Shown one piece after another: positions 1-9,100 of a DNA stretch of 64,000 nucleotides (positions are counted from its first letter, which is position 1; every line of letters starts with the position of its first letter). This stretch comes from Aurantibacter sp034110465 (GTDB lineage Bacteria > Bacteroidota > Bacteroidia > Flavobacteriales > Flavobacteriaceae). Location of the stretch: contig JAWUZD010000009.1 of NCBI GenBank assembly GCA_034110465.1, positions 332,372-396,371 on the forward strand, given 5' to 3'. The position numbers and the translations under genes are program-made. The notes below the pieces were generated by a model, which was not told the origin of the DNA, ran no database searches, and saw nothing but the letters and a program-made list of their open reading frames with translations.

Positions 1-148
1 TAAAGCTAGGTTTGTGTTTACCTCTTAAAAGTATTGCTACTTTAGAAGCTAAACGACCTAATGTTTGACCTTCAGCGTCAACCAAAACCCACTGCTTATC
101 TACAGTAGCTTTGTTTGCTGAAATCGTTTTGTAGCTTAATGTGTCCAC
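1..148 (-). CDS. rplM: 50S ribosomal protein L13 (5' part, runs off the left edge)
   Basis: The minus strand encodes about 49 N-terminal residues of ribosomal protein L13, a large-subunit protein that binds 23S rRNA early in assembly. The peptide contains the family stretches WVLVDAEGQTLGRLAS and ILLRGKHKPSF. Translation appears to start at GTG (146-148), giving VDTLSYKTISANKAT; no ATG lies close upstream in frame, and flavobacterial L13 usually begins at this point. The rest of the gene, and presumably rpsI after it, lies outside the window. It is divergent from the ABC-F gene. Confidence 0.9.
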   Translation of the reverse strand, partial: MDTLSYKTISANKATVDKQWVLVDAEGQTLGRLASKVAILLRGKHKPSF

Positions 149-357
149 GTTTTTAATTTTTATTATTAAACATTCCTTCTCTTAAAAAGAGTTTGCAAAT
201 TTACGATTATATATTTGATTACCAAATACTACAGTCTCTTATTTTTAATAACTATGTTAATATGTTTCACCAAGTTGTTTACAAGTATAGAATTTTACAT
301 TTCAAGAGGTTAATATCAAGTGTTATTTGTTAATTTCGTGCTTTTAATTCAATATTT

Positions 358-1989
358 ATGATTTCAGTTGATGCTTTAGCGGTAGAATTTAGTGGAGAAA
401 CTTTATTTAAAGATGTCTCTTTTACTATTAATGAGAACGATAAAATTGCCTTAATGGGTAAGAATGGTGCCGGAAAATCTACTATGATGAAAATTATAGC
501 TGGTGTTCAAAAGGCTACTCGTGGAGGAGTTAGCACGCCTAAAGAAACTATTATTGCGTATTTACCACAACATTTATTAACGGAAGATAATGCCACTGTT
601 TTTGAGGAAGCGTCTAAGGCTTTTTCTCATGTATTTTGTATGAAAGCAGAAATGGATGATGTAAACAAGCAATTAGAGACACGAACAGATTATGAGTCTG
701 ATGAGTATATGAAACTTATTGAGCGTGTATCAGATTTAGGTGAAAAATATTATGCGCTTGAAGATGTAAATTATGATGCTGAAGTAGAAAAAGCACTTAA
801 AGGGCTTGGGTTTAAACAAGCCGATTTTACAAGGCCTACCGGAGAATTTTCTGGTGGTTGGCGAATGCGAATAGAATTGGCTAAAATTTTATTACAAAAG
901 CCAGACCTTATATTGTTAGATGAGCCAACCAATCATATAGATATAGAATCTGTAATTTGGTTAGAAGATTTTTTAGTTAATAAAGCTAATGCAGTTGTTG
1001 TGATTTCTCATGATCGCGCATTTATTGACAATATTACCAATAGAACTATAGAAGTTACTATGGGACGTATTTACGATTATAAAGCAAATTATACACATTA
1101 TTTGCAGTTGCGTGAAGATAGACGTGTACATCAAATTAAGGCTTATGAAGAACAACAGAAAATGATAGCCGATAATATGATTTTTATAGAACGCTTTAAA
1201 GGAACGTATTCTAAAACAAATCAGGTGAGTTCTCGAGAGCGAATGTTAGAGAAATTAGAGATTATTGAAATAGATGAAGTGGATACATCTGCACTTAAGT
1301 TAAAGTTTCCTTCAGCAGTTAGATCTGGAGATTATCCAGTATCTGTCAAAGATGTGTCTAAATCTTATGGCGAACATGTTGTTTTTAATAATGCAAATAT
1401 GTCTATTGCTAGAGGAGAAAAGGTTTGTTTTGTTGGTAGAAATGGTGAAGGTAAATCTACAATGATTAAAGCTATTCTTGGTCAGATAGATGTAGAAGGC
1501 GAATGTGTTTTAGGACATAATGTACAAGTTGGTTATTTTGCGCAAAATCAAGCTGCTTTATTAGATAACGATTTAACCGTTTTTCAAACCATAGACGATG
1601 TTGCAAAAGGCGATGTTAGAACTCAGGTTAAAAATGTATTAGGTCGTTTTATGTTTAAAGGCGACGATATAGAAAAAAAGGTCAGCGTACTTTCTGGTGG
1701 AGAGAAAACCCGTTTAGCAATGGTGAAATTATTATTAGAACCCGTAAATGTTTTGATTTTAGATGAACCTACAAATCACTTAGATTTAAAATCTAAAGAT
1801 GTTTTAAAAGAAGCGCTTTTAGATTTTGATGGTACATTAATATTAGTATCTCACGATAGAGATTTTTTACAAGGCTTAGCAAATAAAGTATTCGAATTTA
1901 AAGACCAACGTGTTATAGAGCATTTCGAAACGGTTGATGCGTTTTTAGAACGTAACAAGATTGAAACCATTAAGGATTTGGATCTTTAA
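358..1989 (+). CDS. ABC-F family ATPase (ribosome-associated, no membrane domain)
   Basis: A 543-residue protein with two ABC ATPase domains in one chain and no transmembrane segment, the ABC-F layout. Domain 1 has Walker A GKNGAGKST (34-42), signature FSGGW (164-168) and Walker B LLDEP (186-190) followed by TNHID. Domain 2 has GRNGEGKST (360-368), LSGGE (445-449) and LILDEPTNHLD (from 467). A charged linker (about 242-325) rich in Arg, Lys, Gln and Glu fits the P-site tRNA interaction motif of ABC-F proteins. Members such as EttA, YbiT and Uup act on the ribosome as translation factors, and others protect against antibiotics. The length and lack of a long C-terminal coiled coil resemble YbiT more than Uup. 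I do not assign a resistance role. It stands alone with its own upstream gap. Confidence 0.9.
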   Translation: MISVDALAVEFSGETLFKDVSFTINENDKIALMGKNGAGKSTMMKIIAGVQKATRGGVSTPKETIIAYLPQHLLTEDNATVFEEASKAFSHVFCMKAEMDDVNKQLETRTDYESDEYMKLIERVSDLGEKYYALEDVNYDAEVEKALKGLGFKQADFTRPTGEFSGGWRMRIELAKILLQKPDLILLDEPTNHIDIESVIWLEDFLVNKANAVVVISHDRAFIDNITNRTIEVTMGRIYDYKANYTHYLQLREDRRVHQIKAYEEQQKMIADNMIFIERFKGTYSKTNQVSSRERMLEKLEIIEIDEVDTSALKLKFPSAVRSGDYPVSVKDVSKSYGEHVVFNNANMSIARGEKVCFVGRNGEGKSTMIKAILGQIDVEGECVLGHNVQVGYFAQNQAALLDNDLTVFQTIDDVAKGDVRTQVKNVLGRFMFKGDDIEKKVSVLSGGEKTRLAMVKLLLEPVNVLILDEPTNHLDLKSKDVLKEALLDFDGTLILVSHDRDFLQGLANKVFEFKDQRVIEHFETVDAFLERNKIETIKDLDL

Positions 1990-2061
1990 TAAAGTTTAAA
2001 GGTTACTGGTTTAGAAGTTTAATCGTTGAACTGTCTGTTTGATGATTCATGCTGTTTTGTC

Positions 2062-2083
2062 ATACTGCGCCACAACGCAGTAT
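2062..2083. repeat. Inverted repeat ATACTGCG / CGCAGTAT
   Basis: The arms 2062-2069 and 2076-2083 are perfect 8-bp complements around a 6-base loop. There is no T-run after it, so it is not a standard terminator. It looks like the short GC-rich palindromes scattered between genes in flavobacteria (from memory, unverified). A related palindrome, ATACTG-AGCG-CAGTAT, occurs at 12911-12926. Confidence 0.55.
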
Positions 2084-2143
2084 CCATTATTATAGTTAAA
2101 GGTAAAATATTAAGACAGCACATCATCTTGAAAACCTAATCTC

Positions 2144-2241
2144 GCGTTAGTGATTGAACGGTTTGTTTGAGCTCTTTTAATGTGGTGGCATATAAGCCAC
2201 GTTGTAAAGCGAGTAGTGAAAGCACGACCTTTAGGTAACGC
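2144..2241 (+). ncRNA. Structured intergenic element, copy 1
   Basis: The element begins GCGTTAGTGATTGAA and ends with GGTAACGCCC. GCGTTA (2144-2149) can pair with TAACGC (2236-2241) to close it. Inside are a GTGGC/GCCAC hairpin with an ATATAA loop, flanking CTC-TTT and AAA-GC-GAG arms, the single-stranded stretch GTGAAAGCACGACC, and a small ACC-TTTA-GGT hairpin. A second copy at 43197-43305 on the other strand keeps the same order of parts. It may belong to the Flavo-1 RNA family described for flavobacteria, but I recall that family only loosely and could not compare it. Whether it is transcribed is unknown. Confidence 0.5.
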
Positions 2242-2304
2242 CCAAAAAATGACTAAGTATTAAGGGTTTACGTTAAATGTCTTATTTAAGACTCAATTTT
2301 TGAC

Positions 2305-2312
2305 TAAATTTG
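2305..2312 (+). promoter_or_regulatory. Promoter -7 element TAAATTTG of the YgiQ gene
   Basis: This is an exact match to the Bacteroidota -7 consensus TAnnTTTG. It ends only 7 bases before the ATG at 2320, so transcription probably starts within a few bases of the start codon. The -33 element is weak (TTAT near 2282). Confidence 0.5.
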
Positions 2313-2319
2313 CAAAGAT

Positions 2320-4332
2320 ATGCAAGAATTACAACTTTCAGATTGGTTACCTACCACAAACAAAGAGGTTAAAATACGCGGTTGGGAAGAACTAGACGTT
2401 ATACTTTTTAGTGGCGATGCCTACGTGGATCATCCGTCTTTTGGACCTGCGGTAATTGGTCGTATTTTAGAAAGTTATGGCTTGCGTGTAGCTGTTGTTC
2501 CGCAACCAAATGTGAACGATAATCTTCAGGATTTTGTAAAAATGGGACGTCCAAAATTATTTTTTGGAATTACCGGAGGTTGTATGGATCCTATGATTAG
2601 CAATTATAATGCTAATAAGAAAAAACGAGATAAAGATGCGTACACGCCAAATGGCGAAACTGGTTTTAGACCCGATTATGCAACATCAGTTTATTCAAAA
2701 ATTTTAAAAGAAAAATTTCCAGATGTTCCTGTTTTAATTGGAGGAATAGAAGCGTCTTTAAGACGTGTAACTCATTACGATTATTGGAGCGATAAACTAT
2801 TGCCTACTATTTTAGAAACATCCAAAGCAGATATGTTGGTTTATGGAATGGGCGAGCAACCTATGCGAGAAATTGTGCGTTTATTACAAAAAGGAGTTCC
2901 TTTTTCTAGTATTACTACGATTAAGCAAACAGCTGTTCTTTTAAATAAAGATGCTAGAATTCCTAAAAATGCCAATTGGGAAGATGTAGAAATTGAATCT
3001 CATAAGGTTTGTTTAAACGATAAAAAAGCCTATGCCAGTAATTTTAAAATTATTGAGCAGGAAAGTAATAAATTGGCTGCAAGACGAATTTTTCAGAAAG
3101 TAGGCGATAAGATGCTTATGATTAATCCGCCGTATCCTACTATGACAGAAGCGGAAATAGATGCTTCTTTTGACTTGCCTTATACGCGTTTACCTCATCC
3201 AAAGTACAATAAAAGAGGTGATATTCCGGCGTTTGAAATGATTAAAACGTCTATCAATATTCATCGTGGTTGTTTTGGTGGTTGTAGTTTCTGTACTATT
3301 TCTGCACACCAAGGAAAATTTATTGCAAGTCGAAGCAAAGAATCTGTTTTAAGAGAAGTTGATAAAGTTGCAAATATGCCTGACTTTAAAGGCTATTTAT
3401 CTGATATTGGTGGGCCAAGTGCCAATATGTATCAAATGAAAGGTAAAGTACAGTCTATATGCGATAAGTGTGTAGCGCCAAGTTGTATCTCGCCTGTAAT
3501 TTGTAGTAATTTAGATACATCACACAAACCACTTACGGAATTATACCAAGCGGTAGATAAGCATCCAAAAATTAAGAAGTCATTTATTGGTTCTGGAATT
3601 AGACACGATATGTTAGTGCCTGAGTTTAATAAAAATGCCGATCCTAAAGAACTTGATGCTTATACGGAAGAAGTAATGACTAATCATATTTCTGGACGTT
3701 TAAAAGTAGCACCAGAACATACCAGTGATCCGGTTTTAAAATTAATGCGTAAACCATCTTTTTCTTATTTTCATAAGTTTAAAGAACGTTTCGATAAAAT
3801 AAATATTAAGAAAAAACTGAATTTACAGTTAATTCCATACTTTATATCTAATCATCCAGCTTGCGAGCAAGAAGATATGGCTAACCTAGCTGCCGAAACT
3901 AAAGATTTAGGATTTCAGTTAGAACAGGTACAAGGTTTTACACCAACACCTATGACAGTTGCTACAGTAATCTATTATAGTGGTTATCATCCATATACTT
4001 TAAAGAAGGTAAACACACCAAAAACTAGAAAAGAAAAAGACGATCAACACAAGTTTTTCTTTTGGTATAAAGATGAAAATAAAGCGTGGATTAAAAATAC
4101 GTTAAATAAATTAGGGCGAGAAGATTTACTTAAACGTTTGTTGCCAGATAAGCCTGATACTTGGCGTAAAAATAAGCCAGGTAAAACGAAGCACACATTT
4201 GATGATGCTATCCCTTTTAATCAGCGTAAAAAGAAAGCTAAGTTTGCTTCTAAAGGTAAAGATGATACTAAAGAAGATTATAAAAAAGAAAGTGTGTCTA
4301 AATTTAAGTATAAGAAGAAACGTAGAAAATAA
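2320..4332 (+). CDS. ygiQ: YgiQ family radical SAM protein (UPF0313)
   Basis: A 670-residue protein of the YgiQ/UPF0313 family. The radical SAM cluster motif Cys-x3-Cys-x2-Cys is C318, C322 and C325 (in RGCFGGCSFC) and would hold a [4Fe-4S] cluster for cleaving S-adenosylmethionine. The N-terminal half is a B12-binding-like domain of the family (DAYVDHPSFG; GGIEASLRR). Additional cysteines follow at CDKC and CISPVIC. The last 60 residues are a lysine-rich tail, as in many members. The reaction is unknown for the family. A strong terminator follows the gene, so it is probably a single-gene transcript. Confidence 0.9.
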   Translation: MQELQLSDWLPTTNKEVKIRGWEELDVILFSGDAYVDHPSFGPAVIGRILESYGLRVAVVPQPNVNDNLQDFVKMGRPKLFFGITGGCMDPMISNYNANKKKRDKDAYTPNGETGFRPDYATSVYSKILKEKFPDVPVLIGGIEASLRRVTHYDYWSDKLLPTILETSKADMLVYGMGEQPMREIVRLLQKGVPFSSITTIKQTAVLLNKDARIPKNANWEDVEIESHKVCLNDKKAYASNFKIIEQESNKLAARRIFQKVGDKMLMINPPYPTMTEAEIDASFDLPYTRLPHPKYNKRGDIPAFEMIKTSINIHRGCFGGCSFCTISAHQGKFIASRSKESVLREVDKVANMPDFKGYLSDIGGPSANMYQMKGKVQSICDKCVAPSCISPVICSNLDTSHKPLTELYQAVDKHPKIKKSFIGSGIRHDMLVPEFNKNADPKELDAYTEEVMTNHISGRLKVAPEHTSDPVLKLMRKPSFSYFHKFKERFDKINIKKKLNLQLIPYFISNHPACEQEDMANLAAETKDLGFQLEQVQGFTPTPMTVATVIYYSGYHPYTLKKVNTPKTRKEKDDQHKFFFWYKDENKAWIKNTLNKLGREDLLKRLLPDKPDTWRKNKPGKTKHTFDDAIPFNQRKKKAKFASKGKDDTKEDYKKESVSKFKYKKKRRK

Positions 4333-4338
4333 TTCTAT

Positions 4339-4371
4339 AAAAAACCTAAAATTAATTTTTTAGGTTTTTTT
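4339..4371 (+). terminator. Intrinsic terminator after the YgiQ gene
   Basis: The stem AAAAAACCTAAAA (4339-4351) pairs perfectly with TTTTAGGTTTTTT (4358-4370) around a 6-base loop and ends in T. The A-rich and T-rich flanks allow use from both strands. Confidence 0.8.
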
Positions 4372-4418
4372 ATGCTCAAAAAATAGTATAAATTCGTGAG
4401 AGTACAAATCACAATATT

Positions 4419-5180
4419 ATGAAAAAGAGATTACAAATTGCTAACGGAATTGGTTTTGTATGCGTTATTGTTATGAATTATTTATCCAATACAGGATTAA
4501 TGAATAACACAACTATTGGAACGGTTTCTAATCATTTAACAACGCTTTTTACACCTGCAGGTTATGCATTTTCAATTTGGGGTTTAATATACTTATTACT
4601 TACAGGATTCATTACTTATCAAGGAAAAAGTTTATTTACTAAAACAGAAAACAACGATTTTGTAACTAAAACAGGTTGGTGGTTTTTTATATCGTGTATT
4701 GCTAATTGTTCTTGGATTTTAGCGTGGATTTATGGATATACTTTGTTATCGTGTTTCTTTATCTTTTTAATATTAATAGCACTACTTAAAATTATAATTA
4801 ATAATAATATAGGGTTAGAAAAACCATCTAAACAAACGCTTTTATTTTTGTGGTTGCCTTTTGCTATTTATAGTGGTTGGATTACCGTAGCAAGCATTGT
4901 TAATGTTGGTGTAGTTTTGGTAAAATATAATTGGGATGGTTTTGGAATTCAACCAGAAGTATGGGCAATTATTATGATTGTAATTGCAACACTTGTAAAT
5001 TTAATAGTTACTTGGAAACGTAATTTAAAAGCGTTTGCTTTTGTTGGCGCTTGGGCTTTATTAGCTATTTATGTTGCTAATAAAGAAACGTTTGGTTTAG
5101 TTGCTTATGCAGCATTGTTTTCTGCTGCGTTATTAGTTATTAGTAACTTGCTAAAAGTATTTGCAAATAGTAGAAAGTAA
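4419..5180 (+). CDS. TspO/MBR-related tryptophan-rich membrane protein
   Basis: A 253-residue integral membrane protein with about seven hydrophobic helices. The segment FTPAGYAFSIWGLIYLLL resembles the conserved proline-aromatic stretch of TspO/peripheral benzodiazepine receptor proteins (PxGxxFxxxWxxLYxLM), and the chain is rich in Trp. TspO proteins bind tetrapyrroles and sterol-like ligands and modulate stress responses. This one is longer than classical TspO (about 160 residues, five helices), so it belongs to a divergent branch and its ligand is unknown. It sits alone and ends one base from the convergent DUF4421 gene. Confidence 0.6.
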   Translation: MKKRLQIANGIGFVCVIVMNYLSNTGLMNNTTIGTVSNHLTTLFTPAGYAFSIWGLIYLLLTGFITYQGKSLFTKTENNDFVTKTGWWFFISCIANCSWILAWIYGYTLLSCFFIFLILIALLKIIINNNIGLEKPSKQTLLFLWLPFAIYSGWITVASIVNVGVVLVKYNWDGFGIQPEVWAIIMIVIATLVNLIVTWKRNLKAFAFVGAWALLAIYVANKETFGLVAYAALFSAALLVISNLLKVFANSRK

Positions 5181-5181
5181 A

Positions 5182-6129
5182 TTAAATGCCTAGTTTGTCG
5201 CTAATTTTAGTCACTGCACGTTCTAAAAATGCAGGTGGATCTATTCTGTAAGCAAAATATAGATTAGCGTAGTTTTTATCGTTAGTTAGTTCTCTAGTAG
5301 TTGAACCATTAATACTATTAGAGTTGAAATTAAATGTTGCGCCTGCGCTAATCTTGTTAGAGGTATATCCAAATTGTAAACCAACACTTAAAGCTTTAGT
5401 AAAATAAGTACTGCTTACTTCTGTAGTAGCAGTTTTGTCTTTGGAAAAACGAATTCCTAAAGCTGGGGAAACATTAGGCGAAACAAACCAGTTTTCTTGT
5501 AAACACCACGTGTAATAATACGCAGGAGCTAAAGTAATGTCAAAGTTGTTTTGGATGTATTTTTCGTTATCTACCGTATCCGAAATTCTATTTAAGCCAT
5601 ATTTTAAACTCGGAACAAAACTTCCAGAACTGTATTGTTGCCATTCATTTTGATGCGATAAATGTTTTAAAGAGTAGTTTTTATTATAAACATAAGCCGT
5701 TTGACCGGTCCAACTTGTGCTTTTTAAATTTGGGAATTGTGCCTCGATATCTAAGGTTTGTACATTTTCAAAATAAAAGCCTTCTACTTTACTATAGTTA
5801 AACGTCTGAATCCATTGTTTTTTTATAAAAAATTGTAGCTGAGACTCAAAGAACTTAGATTTATAATCTGAGTTTTTACTTTTAGGAGAAAACCCAATAC
5901 TAAATCCTACAAACTTATAGTTGGCAGATAATTGTAGCCTAAACGAGTTTAGTGCTTCTATAGTATAATTTTCTTCGTTGTCTATAATAGAAAACGATTC
6001 ACTTTGCGTATTAATATTTGCTCTTAATAACAGTTTATCTGCAAACGAAACTATATCAGAACCACCTGTGCTTTGCGCTTGTAAAAGACTACAGAATAAA
6101 AGAAGTATTAGCGTTGTGGTTTTATTCAT
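5182..6129 (-). CDS. DUF4421-like outer membrane beta-barrel protein
   Basis: A 315-residue exported protein. The N-terminus MNKTTTLILLLFCSLLQAQ is a clear signal peptide ending in an Ala-x-Ala-like site. The rest alternates hydrophobic and polar residues with many aromatic strand ends (for example FVGFSIGFSPKSKN, YYYTWCLQENWF, LSVGLQFGYTSNK), typical of an outer membrane barrel. Regularly spaced tracts and the opening DKLLLRANINTQSESF resemble DUF4421, a Bacteroidota family of unknown function. Its ATG shares one base with the stop of the helicase gene upstream (TAATG), so its translation may be coupled to that gene even though it is probably unrelated in function. Confidence 0.65.
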   Translation of the reverse strand: MNKTTTLILLLFCSLLQAQSTGGSDIVSFADKLLLRANINTQSESFSIIDNEENYTIEALNSFRLQLSANYKFVGFSIGFSPKSKNSDYKSKFFESQLQFFIKKQWIQTFNYSKVEGFYFENVQTLDIEAQFPNLKSTSWTGQTAYVYNKNYSLKHLSHQNEWQQYSSGSFVPSLKYGLNRISDTVDNEKYIQNNFDITLAPAYYYTWCLQENWFVSPNVSPALGIRFSKDKTATTEVSSTYFTKALSVGLQFGYTSNKISAGATFNFNSNSINGSTTRELTNDKNYANLYFAYRIDPPAFLERAVTKISDKLGI

Positions 6130-9100
6130 TACAAGATTTTAATAAATTCTCCGATTATTCTCATTTCATTACCATTCTCTTCATCAATAATAATGTTTTT
6201 AAAACTACTATCATAGGAATTAGGTTTCAATATGATTGAATTATGTTTCCATCCTTCTTCTGATACTGTTTTTTCACTTGAATATGTTTTAACAGTAAAA
6301 GCTGAATTAAAATCTGGGTCAAATGAATCTCTGTTTTCTAAAAGAAGAATTTTACCACTTCTTGAACCAGTAAAATACTTTTTGAATAGGCAAATAGAGT
6401 CATTTGGAATTATTCTATTCATAGATTCACCAGTTACTCTACAAGCAAAATAATCTTCGGTTGCATATTTTTTAGGAACAGATTTTAATGTGTATTCTTT
6501 CTCATCTTGCATTTCGCTGAAAGTTCCAGCTGCTGCATAGAAATCATATAACGGAATTGTGTGATTAGATTCTATTAATGTTTCTGGAATATCAATTTTA
6601 AGTTGAATTGCAGATTTTTCTGTTGGTTTTTGAATAACTATTTTTTTGGTTTTTGAATCTAGATTTTCCTCTAAATATTGATACATTGAGTCAGATACTG
6701 GATTTTCTAAATCAAAGCGAATTTTAACTACGGAAACTTGTTTCCCACTATCACTATTCATTTTTGTTTGTTCAACGTTATTTTTTTGAGGATTAATGTC
6801 TCCCATATAATAGAAGTCAGTTCCTTCATCGTTGTTTTTTTTAATAAATAGAGGAAGACGAATCTCTCCATTATTACCTAGAATAGATTGAACATCTTTA
6901 CTTTCTATTTTCCTATTTGATTTTGACATCCAATCGAATTCTTTTTGATTTACGAATTCGTCTTCATATTTCGTAGATTCAGAAATATCTTCTTCTTTGT
7001 GATAATTTACAAATATTGGACAATATTTATTATCAGGACTAACCAGATAGCCACCAACATTTTGAGCAACTGGATTTTTAGAAAAATTCAAAATCCTAAA
7101 AACATCTTTTCTTGAGTACTTTCTATACAAATGAAATCCATTATTCCATTTATTTGAATCAAAGTTTTTATTGAAGTTATAAAGTGAATATTCAATAGTG
7201 TCAAGTAAAAAATCTTTAAAATAAGAATTGTTTATTAGTAGTTTAAAATCATTTTCTAATGAAAAATTATTGTTTTCTAATTTTAGAATATTCAAATTAT
7301 AAATATCTCTCACAGATACTAGTTTCCCTTCTTTTTTCTCTCTTATAAACTTAAAATTAATATTTGCTACACAAGAATATATAGTGTCTTTTGAGATACT
7401 ATAGTTATATTTTTCTTTGGTTATAGTTTTTAATTTTTCGACATTGAAACTTCCAGAGACAATCGTTTCTTTAAGTATGACTGACTCTTCTATTCGTTTA
7501 GAATTATTTATTTCTTTTGAAAATAATTCCAATAATTTTATTTGGGTTAAGCTTAATCCTGAGTCAAAATTCTTTTCAATTTTATTTAAAAAGTTAAAGT
7601 AGGATTTTGAGTGATTAATATATAAATAAGGATCTCTAGTGTCATTTTTAACAAAATCCATCATCATTGGAATACGACCTAATCTACTTTTTAGATTATT
7701 ATAGTCTTTTTTTAAATCTGCAAGTAATTCCATATTTTTAGAATCTATTGAAGCGTATATTTTTTCCTTTGTTATTTCATCAAAATTAATAGTAGATTCT
7801 CCTGAAATCATTCTACTACCTTCTGATATTAGTTTTCTGATTTTATCCTTGTTATATGATGTGTCTCCATATAAAGCTATTGGAATTAGGTAATTGTTTT
7901 TATAATTACCAATAAAGTCAATTACTGTTAAATAATATTTTTCATCAGTTTTTCTTAAACCTCTTCCTAATTGCTGAATAAATACTATGGCAGATTGAGT
8001 TGGACGAATCATTACTACTTGATTAATTTTAGGAATATCTATTCCTTCATTAAATATGTCAACAGTAAATATGTAGTCTAGCTTCTCTTCTATATTGTCA
8101 CTTTCTAATCGTTCAATCGCTTTTGTTCTTTCTTCATCAGAACTATCTCCTGTAAGTGCTACAGTTCTATATCCTTTTTGATTAAATTTTTGGGATAATT
8201 CTTTTGCTTCAATTTTTTTTGAACAAAAAATTAAACCTCTAATTATACCATTATCACTGCCATAAAATTCAATTTGTTCAATGATTCGGTTAACTCTTTC
8301 ATCTGTTGTTAAAAGTTTAAAGTCAGAATCATTTTCAAGTGTTTCACCATTAACTGATAAATCGGTTACACCATAATAATGAAAAGGAATAAGCATTTCT
8401 TCTTCCATTGCTCTATTCAATCTTATTTCATAAGCGATATTATAATCAAATAGGCTGTAAATATCATTACCATCAGTTCTATCAGGAGTTGCAGTCATTC
8501 CTAAAAGGAATTTCGGTTTAAAGAAATCTATTAATCTAATGTATGAATCAGCTCCTGAACGATGAGATTCATCTATAATAATATAATCAAAATAGTCTTT
8601 TGGGAATTTTTCTAAATGATTTGCTTTAGAAATTGTTTGTACAGTTGAAAAAATGAATTCTTTGTCTAATTCTTTACTGCTTCCAGAATATAATCCCATG
8701 GTTTTTGAGTTTCCAAAAATCGTTTGGAAAGTCTCCATTGCTTTTTTTGCAATTGTTAATCTATGAACAACAAACAAAAGCTTTTTAGGATTATAGGCTT
8801 TTGCGTCAAATGCTGCTAAATATGTTTTTCCAGTTCCAGTTGCAGAGATTATTAATGCTTTGTAGTCTTCTTTTCTAAGCTTCTCTAAGTTGTCTAAAGC
8901 TTCAATTTGCATTGAATTTGGAGTGATTTCTAAATTAGATTCTTTAGATAATTCTTCTTTACTTTTTTTATAGGCTAGAAATTGCTTTTTGTAAATAGCT
9001 TCATAAGTTTCAATGTAATTTTTAGTTACATTTTCTCCAATTTTAAAATCAGTTTCAAATTCATTTATAACTTTGTCTACTATAGAACTTGAGTTTCTTG

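Larger units (their letters stand above)
1990..2319. other. 330-base intergenic region with repeat-like and structured elements
   Basis: No open reading frame of note lies between the ABC-F gene and the YgiQ gene. Three things can be seen. The first is an 8-bp perfect inverted repeat (2062-2083). The second is a 98-base structured element on the plus strand (2144-2241) with a second copy elsewhere in the window. The third is a promoter-like TAAATTTG just before the YgiQ start. These are listed separately. Confidence 0.8.

Noticed and set aside
358..1989. ABC-F protein as an antibiotic resistance determinant
   Set aside because: Nothing in the sequence or context points to resistance; housekeeping ABC-F members are widespread in Bacteroidota.
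6018..6453. Plus-strand reading frames across the helicase/DUF4421 junction
   Set aside because: They are antisense to well-supported genes, show no signal or motif, and are explained by AT-rich composition.
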